A DNA stretch of 64,000 nt, taken from positions 124,001 to 188,000 of the forward strand of contig JAJQJQ010000008.1 of NCBI GenBank assembly GCA_028622995.1, written 5' to 3'. Source of the stretch: Panagrolaimus kolymaensis. Its lineage: Eukaryota > Nematoda > Chromadorea > Rhabditida > Panagrolaimidae. Positions 1 to 11,062 of the stretch are shown here, piece after piece. Both the position numbers and the translations under genes were made by a program. The notes below the pieces were generated by a model that was not told the DNA's origin, did not search any database, and saw nothing but the letters and a program-made list of their open reading frames with translations. Position 1 is the first letter of the stretch. Every line of letters starts with the position of its first letter.

Positions 1-13
1 AAATTTTTGTTTT

Positions 14-144
14 GAAGCTAACTTTTTAAGGTTATTCTTCGCAATATTTATTTTTATTTTTTGAATAATTGAAGTCAAGCTTCAAACGTTCCATTCATTG
101 TGGAGGCGTTAAAAATAGCAAAGCTATTACAAAATTTTTGTTTT
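14..144 (+). repeat. Reference monomer, type c (131 bp)
   Basis: This is the second main lineage. The first 34 bases match type a closely, but the middle is replaced by ATTTATTTTTATTTTTTG and AATAATTGAAGTCAAGC, which is net 3 bp shorter. The last third usually reads CATTCATTGTGGAGG and AATAGCAAAGCTATT. The middle contains AAGCTT, a HindIII site missing from type a. In the 532-bp HOR, c is followed by a monomer with a 4-T instead of a 5-T tract. Confidence 0.95.
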
Positions 145-274
145 GAAGCTAACTTTTAAGGTTATTCTTCGCAATATTTTTAATTTTATTTTATTATATC
201 TCGAATTTCTAGCTTCAAACGTTCCATTCTTGGTGGAGGCGTTAAAAATAGCAATGCTATTACAAAATTTTTGT

Positions 275-353
275 TTTGAAGCTAACTTTTTAAGGTTATT
301 CTTCGCAATATTTTTAATTTTATTTTATTATATCTCGAATTTCTAGCTTCAAA
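275..353. repeat. Nested inverted repeats inside the a monomer
   Basis: The outer arms are TTTGAAGCTA (275-284) and its exact reverse complement TAGCTTCAAA (344-353). The inner arms are TTCGCAATAT (302-311) and ATATCTCGAA (330-339), which pair at 8 of 10 positions. Between the inner arms lies an 18-bp A/T-only core. The dyad recurs in every a monomer. Types b, gag and taa keep the outer arms exactly but weaken the inner pair. In c monomers the middle is replaced, leaving the shorter dyad TGAAG/CTTCA. A role in cruciform formation or protein binding is inference. Confidence 0.8.
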
Positions 354-411
354 CGTTCCATTCTTGGTGGAGGCGTTAAAAATAGCAATGCTATTACAAA
401 ATTTTTGTTTT
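278..411 (+). repeat. Reference monomer, type a (134 bp)
   Basis: This is the commonest monomer form. It starts GAAGCTAACTTTTTAAGG, continues with CTTCGCAATAT, an A/T-only stretch of about 20 bp, TATCTCGAATTTCTAGC, a more G-rich segment (CCATTCTTGGTGGAGGCG), then AATAGCAATGCTATT and AAAATTTTTGTTTT. G+C is 36 of 134 by my count. It carries four CpG sites, near monomer positions 27, 59, 77 and 97. Since 134 is not a multiple of 3, reading frames shift at each monomer, which argues against a protein-coding repeat. Confidence 0.95.
381..395. repeat. Short hairpin AATAGC-AAT-GCTATT in the monomer
   Basis: The monomer carries a perfect 6-bp stem with a 3-base loop. It recurs in most copies; those ending GCAAAGCTATT keep the stem with an AAA loop. 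It is broken in the CAAATCTATT variants (32.9-48.1 kb) and missing from d monomers. It is not followed by a T run typical of a bacterial terminator, and no transcript is implied. Confidence 0.8.
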
Positions 412-3400
412 GAAGCTAACTTTTTAAGGTTATTCTTCGCAATATTTTTAATTTTATTTTATTATATCTCGAATTTCTAGCTTCAAACGTTCCATTCTTG
501 GTGGAGGCGTTAAAAATAGCAATGCTATTACAAAATTTTTGTTTTGAAGCTAACTTTTTAAGGTTATTCTTCGCAATATTTATTTTTATTTTTTGAATAA
601 TTGAAGTCAAGCTTCAAACGTTCCATTCATTGTGGAGGCGTTAAAAATAGCAAAGCTATTACAAAATTTTTGTTTTGAAGCTAACTTTTAAGGTTATTCT
701 TCGCAATATTTTTAATTTTATTTTATTATATCTCGAATTTCTAGCTTCAAACGTTCCATTCTTGGTGGAGGCGTTAAAAATAGCAATGCTATTACAAAAT
801 TTTTGTTTTGAAGCTAACTTTTTAAGGTTATTCTTCGCAATATTTTTAATTTTATTTTATTATATCTCGAATTTCTAGCTTCAAACGTTCCATTCTTGGT
901 GGAGGCGTTAAAAATAGCAATGCTATTACAAAATTTTTGTTTTGAAGCTAACTTTTTAAGGTTATTCTTCGCAATATTTTTAATTTTATTTTATTGAATC
1001 TCGAAATTCTAGCTTCAAACGTTCCATTCTTGGTGGGGGCGTTAAAAATAGCAATGCTATTACAAAATTTTTGTTTTGAAGCTAACTTTTTAAGGTTATT
1101 CTTCGCAATATTTATTTTTATTTTTTGAATAATTGAAGTCAAGCTTCAAACGTTCCATTCATTGTGGAGGCGTTAAAAATAGCAAAGCTATTACAAAATT
1201 TTTGTTTTGAAGCTAACTTTTAAGGTTATTCTTCGCAATATTTTTAATTTTATTTTATTATATCTCGAATTTCTAGCTTCAAACGTTCCATTCTTGGTGG
1301 AGGCGTTAAAAATAGCAATGCTATTACAAAATTTTTGTTTTGAAGCTAACTTTTTAAGGTTATTCTTCGCAATATTTTTAATTTTATTTTATTATATCTC
1401 GAATTTCTAGCTTCAAACGTTCCATTCTTGGTGGAGGCGTTAAAAATAGCAATGCTATTACAAAATTTTTGTTTTGAAGCTAACTTTTTAAGGTTATTCT
1501 TCGCAATATTTTTAATTTTATTTTATTATATCTCGAATTTCTAGCTTCAAACGTTCCATTCTTGGTGGAGGCGTTAAAAATAGCAATGCTATTACAAAAT
1601 TTTTGTTTTGAAGCTAACTTTTTAAGGTTATTCTTCGCAATATTTATTTTTATTTTTTGAATAATTGAAGTCAAGCTTCAAACGTTCCATTCATTGTGGA
1701 GGCGTTAAAAATAGCAAAGCTATTACAAAATTTTTGTTTTGAAGCTAACTTTTAAGGTTATTCTTCGCAATATTTTTAATTTTATTTTATTATATCTCGA
1801 ATTTCTAGCTTCAAACGTTCCATTCTTGGTGGAGGCGTTAAAAATAGCAATGCTATTACAAAATTTTTGTTTTGAAGCTATCTTTTTAAGGTTATTCTTC
1901 GCAATATTTTTAATTTTATTTTATTATATCTCGAATTTCTAGCTTCAAACGTTCCATTCTTGGTGGAGGCGTTAAAAATAGCAATGCTATTACAAAATTT
2001 TTGTTTTGAAGCTAACTTTTTAAGGTTATTCTTCGCAATATTTTTAATTTTATTTTATTGAATCTCGAAATTCTAGCTTCAAACGTTCCATTCTTGGTGG
2101 GGGCGTTAAAAATAGCAATGCTATTACAAAATTTTTGTTTTGAAGCTAACTTTTTAAGGTTATTCTTCGCAATATTTATTTTTATTTTTTGAATAATTGA
2201 AGTCAAGCTTCAAACGTTCCATTCATTGTGGAGGCGTTAAAAATAGCAAAGCTATTACAAAATTTTTGTTTTGAAGCTAACTTTTTAAGGTTATTCTTCG
2301 CAATATTTTTAATTTTATTTTATTATATCTCGAATTTCTAGCTTCAAACGTTCCATTCTTGGTGGAGGCGTTAAAAATAGCAATGCTATTACAAAATTTT
2401 TGTTTTGAAGCTAACTTTTTAAGGTTATTCTTCGCAATATTTTTAATTTTATTTTATTGAATCTCGAAATTCTAGCTTCAAACGTTCCATTCTTGGTGGG
2501 GGCGTTAAAAATAGCAATGCTATTACAAAATTTTTGTTTTGAAGCTAACTTTTTAAGGTTATTCTTCGCAATATTTATTTTTATTTTTTGAATAATTGAA
2601 GTCAAGCTTCAAACGTTCCATTCATTGTGGAGGCGTTAAAAATAGCAAAGCTATTACAAAATGTTTGTTTTGAAGCTAACTTTTTAAGGTTATTCTTCGC
2701 AATATTTTTAATTTTATTTTATTATATCTCGAATTTCTAGCTTCAAACGTTCCATTCTTGGTGGAGGCGTTAAAAATAGCAATGCTATTACAAAATTTTT
2801 GTTTTGAAGCTAACTTTTTAAGGTTATTCTTCGCAATATTTATTTTTATTTTTTGAATAATTGAAGTCAAGCTTCAAACGTTCCATTCTTGGTGGAGGCG
2901 TTAAAAATAGCAATGCTATTACAAAATTTTTGTTTTGAAGCTAACTTTTTAAGGTTATTCTTCGCAATATTTTTAATTTTATTTTATTATATCTCGAATT
3001 TCTAGCTTCAAACGTTCCATTCTTGGTGGAGGCGTTAAAAATAGCAATGCTATTACAAAATTTTTGTTTTGAAGCTAACTTTTTAAGGTTATTCTTCGCA
3101 ATATTTTTAATTTTATTTTATTATATCTCGAATTTCTAGCTTCAAACGTTCCATTCTTGGTGGAGGCGTTAAAAATAGCAATGCTATTACAAAATTTTTG
3201 TTTTGAAGCTAACTTTTTAAGGTTATTCTTCGCAATATTTTTAATTTTATTTTATTGAATCTCGAAATTCTAGCTTCAAACGTTCCATTCTTGGTGGGGG
3301 CGTTAAAAATAGCAATGCTATTACAAAATTTTTGTTTTGAAGCTAACTTTTTAAGGTTATTCTTCGCAATATTTATTTTTATTTTTTGAATAATTGAAGT

Positions 3401-5601
3401 CAAGCTTCAAACGTTCCATTCATTGTGGAGGCGTTAAAAATAGCAAAGCTATTACAAAATTTTTGTTTTGAAGCTAACTTTTAAGGTTATTCTTCGCAAT
3501 ATTTTTAATTTTATTTTATTGAATCTCGAAATTCTAGCTTCAAACGTTCCATTCTTGGTGGGGGCGTTAAAAATAGCAATGCTATTACAAAATTTTTGTT
3601 TTGAAGCTAACTTTTTAAGGTTATTCTTCGCAATATTTTTAATTTTATTTTATTATATCTCGAATTTCTAGCTTCAAACGTTCCATTCTTGGTGGAGGCG
3701 TTAAAAATAGCAATGCTATTACAAAATTTTTGTTTTGAAGCTAACTTTTTAAGGTTATTCTTCGCAATATTTTTAATTTTATTTTATTGAATCTCGAAAT
3801 TCTAGCTTCAAACGTTCCATTCTTGGTGGGGGCGTTAAAAATAGCAATGCTATTACAAAATTTTTGTTTTGAAGCTAACTTTTTAAGGTTATTCTTCGCA
3901 ATATTTATTTTTATTTTTTGAATAATTGAAGTCAAGCTTCAAACGTTCCATTCATTGTGGAGGCGTTAAAAATAGCAAAGCTATTACAAAATTTTTGTTT
4001 TGAAGCTAACTTTTAAGGTTATTCTTCGCAATATTTTTAATTTTATTTTATTATATCTCGAATTTCTAGCTTCCAACGTTCCATTCTTGGTGGAGGCGTT
4101 AAAAATAGCAATGCTATTACAAAATTTTTGTTTTGAAGCTAACTTTTTAAGGTTATTCTTCGCAATATTTTTAATTTTATTTTATTATATCTCGAATTTC
4201 TAGCTTCAAACGTTCCATTCTTGGTGGAGGCGTTAAAAATAGCAATGCTATTACAAAATTTTTGTTTTGAAGCTAACTTTTTAAGGTTATTCTTCGCAAT
4301 ATTTTTAATTTTATTTTATTATATCTCGAATTTCTAGCTTCAAACGTTCCATTCTTGGTGGAGGCGTTAAAAATAGCAATGCTATTACAAAATTTTTGTT
4401 TTGAAGCTAACTTTTTAAGGTTATTCTTCGCAATATTTATTTTTATTTTTTGAATAATTGAAGTCAAGCTTCAAACGTTCCATTCATTGTGGAGGCGTTA
4501 AAAATAGCAAAGCTATTACAAAATTTTTGTTTTGAAGCTAACTTTTAAGGTTATTCTTCGCAATATTTTTAATTTTATTTTATTATATCTCGAATTTCTA
4601 GCTTCAAACGTTCCATTCTTGGTGGAGGCGTTAAAAATAGCAATGCTATTACAAAATTTTTGTTTTGAAGCTAACTTTTTAAGGTTATTCTTCGCAATAT
4701 TTTTAATTTTATTTTATTATATCTCGAATTTCTAGCTTCAAACGTTCCATTCTTGGTGGAGGCGTTAAAAATAGCAATGCTATTACAAAATTTTTGTTTT
4801 GAAGCTAACTTTTTAAGGTTATTCTTCGCAATATTTTTAATTTTATTTTATTGAATCTCGAAATTCTAGCTTCAAACGTTCCATTCTTGGTGGAGGCGTT
4901 AAAAATAGCAATGCTATTACAAAATTTTTGTTTTGAAGCTAACTTTTTAAGGTTATTCTTCGCAATATTTTTAATTTTATTTTATTATATCTCGAATTTC
5001 TAGCTTCAAACGTTCCATTCTTGGTGGAGGCGTTAAAAATAGCAATGCTATTACAAAATTTTTGTTTTGAAGCTAACTTTTTAAGGTTATTCTTCGCAAT
5101 ATTTATTTTTATTTTTTGAATAATTGAAGTCAAGCTTCAAACGTTCCATTCTTGGTGGAGGCGTTAAAAATAGCAATGCTATTACAAAATTTTTGTTTTG
5201 AAGCTAACTTTTTAAGGTTATTCTTCGCAATATTTTTAATTTTATTTTATTGAATCTCGAAATTCTAGCTTCAAACGTTCCATTCTTGGTGGAGGCGTTA
5301 AAAATAGCAATGCTATTACAAAATTTTTGTTTTGAAGCTAACTTTTTAAGGTTATTCTTCGCAATATTTTTAATTTTATTTTATTATATCTCGAATTTCT
5401 AGCTTCAAACGTTCCATTCTTGGTGGAGGCGTTAAAAATAGCAATGCTATTACAAAATTTTTGTTTTGAAGCTAACTTTTTAAGGTTATTCTTCGCAATA
5501 TTTTTAATTTTATTTTATTATATCTCGAATTTCTAGCTTCAAACGTTCCATTCTTGGTGGAGGCGTTAAAAATAGCAATGCTATTACAAAATTTTTGTTT
5601 T

Positions 5602-6803
5602 GAAGCTAACTTTTTAAGGTTATTCTTCGCAATATTTATTTTTATTTTTTGAATAATTGAAGTCAAGCTTCAAACGTTCCATTCATTGTGGAGGCGTTAA
5701 AAATAGCAAAGCTATTACAAAATTTTTGTTTTGAAGCTAACTTTTAAGGTTATTCTTCGCAATATTTTTAATTTTATTTTATTATATCTCGAATTTCTAG
5801 CTTCAAACGTTCCATTCTTGGTGGAGGCGTTAAAAATAGCAATGCTATTACAAAATTTTTGTTTTGAAGCTAACTTTTTAAGGTTATTCTTCGCAATATT
5901 TTTAATTTTATTTTATTATATCTCGAATTTCTAGCTTCAAACGTTCCATTCTTGGTGGAGGCGTTAAAAATAGCAATGCTATTACAAAATTTTTGTTTTG
6001 AAGCTAACTTTTTAAGGTTATTCTTCGCAATATTTTTAATTTTATTTTATTGAATCTCGAAATTCTAGCTTCAAACGTTCCATTCTTGGTGGAGGCGTTA
6101 AAAATAGCAATGCTATTACAAAATTTTTGTTTTGAAGCTAACTTTTTAAGGTTATTCTTCGCAATATTTTTAATTTTATTTTATTGAATCTCGAAATTCT
6201 AGCTTCAAACGTTCCATTCTTGGTGGAGGCGTTAAAAATAGCAATGCTATTACAAAATTTTTGTTTTGAAGCTAACTTTTTAAGGTTATTCTTCGCAATA
6301 TTTTTAATTTTATTTTATTATATCTCGAATTTCTAGCTTCAAACGTTCCATTCTTGGTGGAGGCGTTAAAAATAGCAATGCTATTACAAAATTTTTGTTT
6401 TGAAGCTAACTTTTTAAGGTTATTCTTCGCAATATTTTTAATTTTATTTTATTGAATCTCGAAATTCTAGCTTCAAACGTTCCATTCTTGGTGGAGGCGT
6501 TAAAAATAGCAATGCTATTACAAAATTTTTGTTTTGAAGCTAACTTTTTAAGGTTATTCTTCGCAATATTTTTAATTTTATTTTATTATATCTCGAATTT
6601 CTAGCTTCAAACGTTCCATTCTTGGTGGAGGCGTTAAAAATAGCAATGCTATTACAAAATTTTTGTTTTGAAGCTAACTTTTTAAGGTTATTCTTCGCAA
6701 TATTTTTAATTTTATTTTATTATATCTCGAATTTCTAGCTTCAAACGTTCCATTCTTGGTGGAGGCGTTAAAAATAGCAATGCTATTACAAAATTTTTGT
6801 TTT
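5602..6803 (+). repeat. Expanded nine-monomer HOR unit (1,202 bp)
   Basis: The order is c, a', a, b, b, a, b, a, a before the next c at 6804. The b monomers here have the normal GGTGGAGGCG, not the bg form, which links this unit to the b seen at 4799-4932. It looks like a four-monomer unit enlarged by exchange with a/b stretches that have no c. Confidence 0.85.
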
Positions 6804-8401
6804 GAAGCTAACTTTTTAAGGTTATTCTTCGCAATATTTATTTTTATTTTTTGAATAATTGAAGTCAAGCTTCAAACGTTCCATTCATTGTGGAGGCGTT
6901 AAAAATAGCAAAGCTATTACAAAATTTTTGTTTTGAAGCTAACTTTTAAGGTTATTCTTCGCAATATTTTTAATTTTATTTTATTATATCTCGAATTTCT
7001 AGCTTCAAACGTTCCATTCTTGGTGGAGGCGTTAAAAATAGCAATGCTATTACAAAATTTTTGTTTTGAAGCTAACTTTTTAAGGTTATTCTTCGCAATA
7101 TTTTTAATTTTATTTTATTATATCTCGAATTTCTAGCTTCAAACGTTCCATTCTTGGTGGAGGCGTTAAAAATAGCAATGCTATTACAAAATTTTTGTTT
7201 TGAAGCTAACTTTTTAAGGTTATTCTTCGCAATATTTTTAATTTTATTTTATTGAATCTCGAAATTCTAGCTTCAAACGTTCCATTCTTGGTGGAGGCGT
7301 TAAAAATAGCAATGCTATTACAAAATTTTTGTTTTGAAGCTAACTTTTTAAGGTTATTCTTCGCAATATTTTTAATTTTATTTTATTATATCTCGAATTT
7401 CTAGCTTCAAACGTTCCATTCTTGGTGGAGGCGTTAAAAATAGCAATGCTATTACAAAATTTTTGTTTTGAAGCTAACTTTTTAAGGTTATTCTTCGCAA
7501 TATTTTTAATTTTATTTTATTATATCTCGAATTTCTAGCTTCAAACGTTCCATTCTTGGTGGAGGCGTTAAAAATAGCAATGCTATTACAAAATTTTTGT
7601 TTTGAAGCTAACTTTTTAAGGTTATTCTTCGCAATATTTATTTTTATTTTTTGAATAATTGAAGTCAAGCTTCAAACGTTCCATTCATTGTGGAGGCGTT
7701 AAAAATAGCAAAGCTATTACAAAATTTTTGTTTTGAAGCTAACTTTTTAAGGTTATTCTTCGCAATATTTTTAATTTTATTTTATTATATCTCGAATTTC
7801 TAGCTTCAAACGTTCCATTCTTGGTGGAGGCGTTAAAAATAGCAATGCTATTACAAAATTTTTGTTTTGAAGCTAACTTTTTAAGGTTATTCTTCGCAAT
7901 ATTTATTTTTATTTTTTGAATAATTGAAGTCAAGCTTCAAACGTTCCATTCTTGGTGGAGGCGTTAAAAATAGCAATGCTATTACAAAATTTTTGTTTTG
8001 AAGCTAACTTTTTAAGGTTATTCTTCGCAATATTTTTAATTTTATTTTATTATATCTCGAATTTCTAGCTTCAAACGTTCCATTCTTGGTGGAGGCGTTA
8101 AAAATAGCAATGCTATTACAAAATTTTTGTTTTGAAGCTAACTTTTTAAGGTTATTCTTCGCAATATTTTTAATTTTATTTTATTATATCTCGAATTTCT
8201 AGCTTCAAACGTTCCATTCTTGGTGGAGGCGTTAAAAATAGCAATGCTATTACAAAATTTTTGTTTTGAAGCTAACTTTTTAAGGTTATTCTTCGCAATA
8301 TTTTTAATTTTATTTTATTGAATCTCGAAATTCTAGCTTCAAACGTTCCATTCTTGGTGGGGGCGTTAAAAATAGCAATGCTATTACAAAATTTTTGTTT
8401 T

Positions 8402-11062
8402 GAAGCTAACTTTTTAAGGTTATTCTTCGCAATATTTATTTTTATTTTTTGAATAATTGAAGTCAAGCTTCAAACGTTCCATTCATTGTGGAGGCGTTAA
8501 AAATAGCAAAGCTATTACAAAATTTTTGTTTTGAAGCTAACTTTTAAGGTTATTCTTCGCAATATTTTTAATTTTATTTTATTATATCTCGAATTTCTAG
8601 CTTCAAACGTTCCATTCTTGGTGGAGGCGTTAAAAATAGCAATGCTATTACAAAATTTTTGTTTTGAAGCTAACTTTTTAAGGTTATTCTTCGCAATATT
8701 TTTAATTTTATTTTATTATATCTCGAATTTCTAGCTTCAAACGTTCCATTCTTGGTGGAGGCGTTAAAAATAGCAATGCTATTACAAAATTTTTGTTTTG
8801 AAGCTAACTTTTTAAGGTTATTCTTCGCAATATTTTTAATTTTATTTTATTGAATCTCGAAATTCTAGCTTCAAACGTTCCATTCTTGGTGGGGGCGTTA
8901 AAAATAGCAATGCTATTACAAAATTTTTGTTTTGAAGCTAACTTTTTAAGGTTATTCTTCGCAATATTTATTTTTATTTTTTGAATAATTGAAGTCAAGC
9001 TTCAAACGTTCCATTCATTGTGGAGGCGTTAAAAATAGCAAAGCTATTACAAAATTTTTGTTTTGAAGCTAACTTTTAAGGTTATTCTTCGCAATATTTT
9101 TAATTTTATTTTATTATATCTCGAATTTCTAGCTTCAAACGTTCCATTCTTGGTGGAGGCGTTAAAAATAGCAATGCTATTACAAAATTTTTGTTTTGAA
9201 GCTAACTTTTTAAGGTTATTCTTCGCAATATTTTTAATTTTATTTTATTATATCTCGAATTTCTAGCTTCAAACGTTCCATTCTTGGTGGAGGCGTTAAA
9301 AATAGCAATGCTATTACAAAATTTTTGTTTTGAAGCTAACTTTTTAAGGTTATTCTTCGCAATATTTTTAATTTTATTTTATTGAATCTCGAAATTCTAG
9401 CTTCAAACGTTCCATTCTTGGTGGGGGCGTTAAAAATAGCAATGCTATTACAAAATTTTTGTTTTGAAGCTAACTTTTTAAGGTTATTCTTCGCAATATT
9501 TATTTTTATTTTTTGAATAATTGAAGTCAAGCTTCAAACGTTCCATTCATTGTGGAGGCGTTAAAAATAGCAATGCTATTACAAAATTTTTGTTTTGAAG
9601 CTAACTTTTTAAGGTTATTCTTCGCAATATTTTTAATTTTATTTTATTATATCTCGAATTTCTAGCTTCAAACGTTCCATTCTTGGTGGAGGCGTTAAAA
9701 ATAGCAATGCTATTACAAAATTTTTGTTTTGAAGCTAACTTTTTAAGGTTATTCTTCGCAATATTTTTAATTTTATTTTATTATATCTCGAATTTCTAGC
9801 TTCAAACGTTCCATTCTTGGTGGAGGCGTTAAAAATAGCAATGCTATTACAAAATTTTTGTTTTGAAGCTAACTTTTTAAGGTTATTCTTCGCAATATTT
9901 TTAATTTTATTTTATTGAATCTCGAAATTCTAGCTTCAAACGTTCCATTCTTGGTGGGGGCGTTAAAAATAGCAATGCTATTACAAAATTTTTGTTTTGA
10001 AGCTAACTTTTTAAGGTTATTCTTCGCAATATTTATTTTTATTTTTTGAATAATTGAAGTCAAGCTTCAAACGTTCCATTCATTGTGGAGGCGTTAAAAA
10101 TAGCAAAGCTATTACAAAATTTTTGTTTTGAAGCTAACTTTTAAGGTTATTCTTCGCAATATTTTTAATTTTATTTTATTATATCTCGAATTTCTAGCTT
10201 CAAACGTTCCATTCTTGGTGGAGGCGTTAAAAATAGCAATGCTATTACAAAATTTTTGTTTTGAAGCTAACTTTTTAAGGTTATTCTTCGCAATATTTTT
10301 AATTTTATTTTATTATATCTCGAATTTCTAGCTTCAAACGTTCCATTCTTGGTGGAGGCGTTAAAAATAGCAATGCTATTACAAAATTTTTGTTTTGAAG
10401 CTAACTTTTTAAGGTTATTCTTCGCAATATTTTTAATTTTATTTTATTGAATCTCGAAATTCTAGCTTCAAACGTTCCATTCTTGGTGGGGGCGTTAAAA
10501 ATAGCAATGCTATTACAAAATTTTTGTTTTGAAGCTAACTTTTTAAGGTTATTCTTCGCAATATTTATTTTTATTTTTTGAATAATTGAAGTCAAGCTTC
10601 AAACGTTCCATTCATTGTGGAGGCGTTAAAAATAGCAAAGCTATTACAAAATTTTTGTTTTGAAGCTAACTTTTAAGGTTATTCTTCGCAATATTTTTAA
10701 TTTTATTTTATTATATCTCGAATTTCTAGCTTCAAACGTTCCATTCTTGGTGGAGGCGTTAAAAATAGCAATGCTATTACAAAATTTTTGTTTTGAAGCT
10801 AACTTTTTAAGGTTATTCTTCGCAATATTTTTAATTTTATTTTATTATATCTCGAATTTCTAGCTTCAAACGTTCCATTCTTGGTGGAGGCGTTAAAAAT
10901 AGCAATGCTATTACAAAATTTTTGTTTTGAAGCTAACTTTTTAAGGTTATTCTTCGCAATATTTTTAATTTTATTTTATTGAATCTCGAAATTCTAGCTT
11001 CAAACGTTCCATTCTTGGTGGGGGCGTTAAAAATAGCAATGCTATTACAAAATTTTTGTTTT
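8402..11062 (+). repeat. Five consecutive c-a'/a-a-bg HOR units
   Basis: Units start at 8402, 8934, 9466, 9999 and 10531 and are 532 or 533 bp long. All have bg (GGTGGGGGCG) in the fourth slot, so this is the most uniform stretch of the four-monomer HOR. The 9466 unit is the odd one: its c ends in GCAATGC instead of GCAAAGC and the following monomer keeps 5 Ts. This again ties the T deletion to the GCAAAGC c form. Confidence 0.88.

Larger units (their letters stand above)
14..545 (+). repeat. Example 532-bp HOR unit
   Basis: The unit is c (14-144, 131 bp), a' (145-277, 133 bp), a (278-411, 134 bp) and a (412-545, 134 bp), summing to 532 bp. The next unit starts with the same c at 546 but has bg as its fourth monomer (944-1077). 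The first four units alternate a and bg in this slot, giving a 1,064-bp eight-monomer periodicity. Confidence 0.93.

Noticed and set aside
302..318. CENP-B box-like motif TTCG-N4-A in CTTCGCAATATT, with a second on the opposite strand at CTCGAA
   Set aside because: The left part of the box (TTCG and the central A) matches, but the required CGGG half is absent (TTTA). Four or five matching bases in an AT-rich repeat are expected by chance.
143..346. Recurrent plus-strand open frame of about 67 codons, hydrophobic and repeated dozens of times
   Set aside because: It starts at TTG, not ATG, and exists only where a 4-T monomer keeps the frame across a boundary. The 134-bp period shifts frame at each copy, there is no ribosome-binding site or codon structure, and it is repeat sequence read in one frame.
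381..395. Hairpin as a terminator or as a CRISPR-type palindromic repeat
   Set aside because: There is no T run directly after the stem, and the units are contiguous monomers without unique spacers, so neither a terminator nor a CRISPR array is supported.
416..610. Recurrent minus-strand open frame of about 64 codons, lysine-rich
   Set aside because: It starts at TTG inside the c monomer and runs into the preceding monomer. It recurs wherever that junction occurs, and base changes follow HOR class, not codon position.
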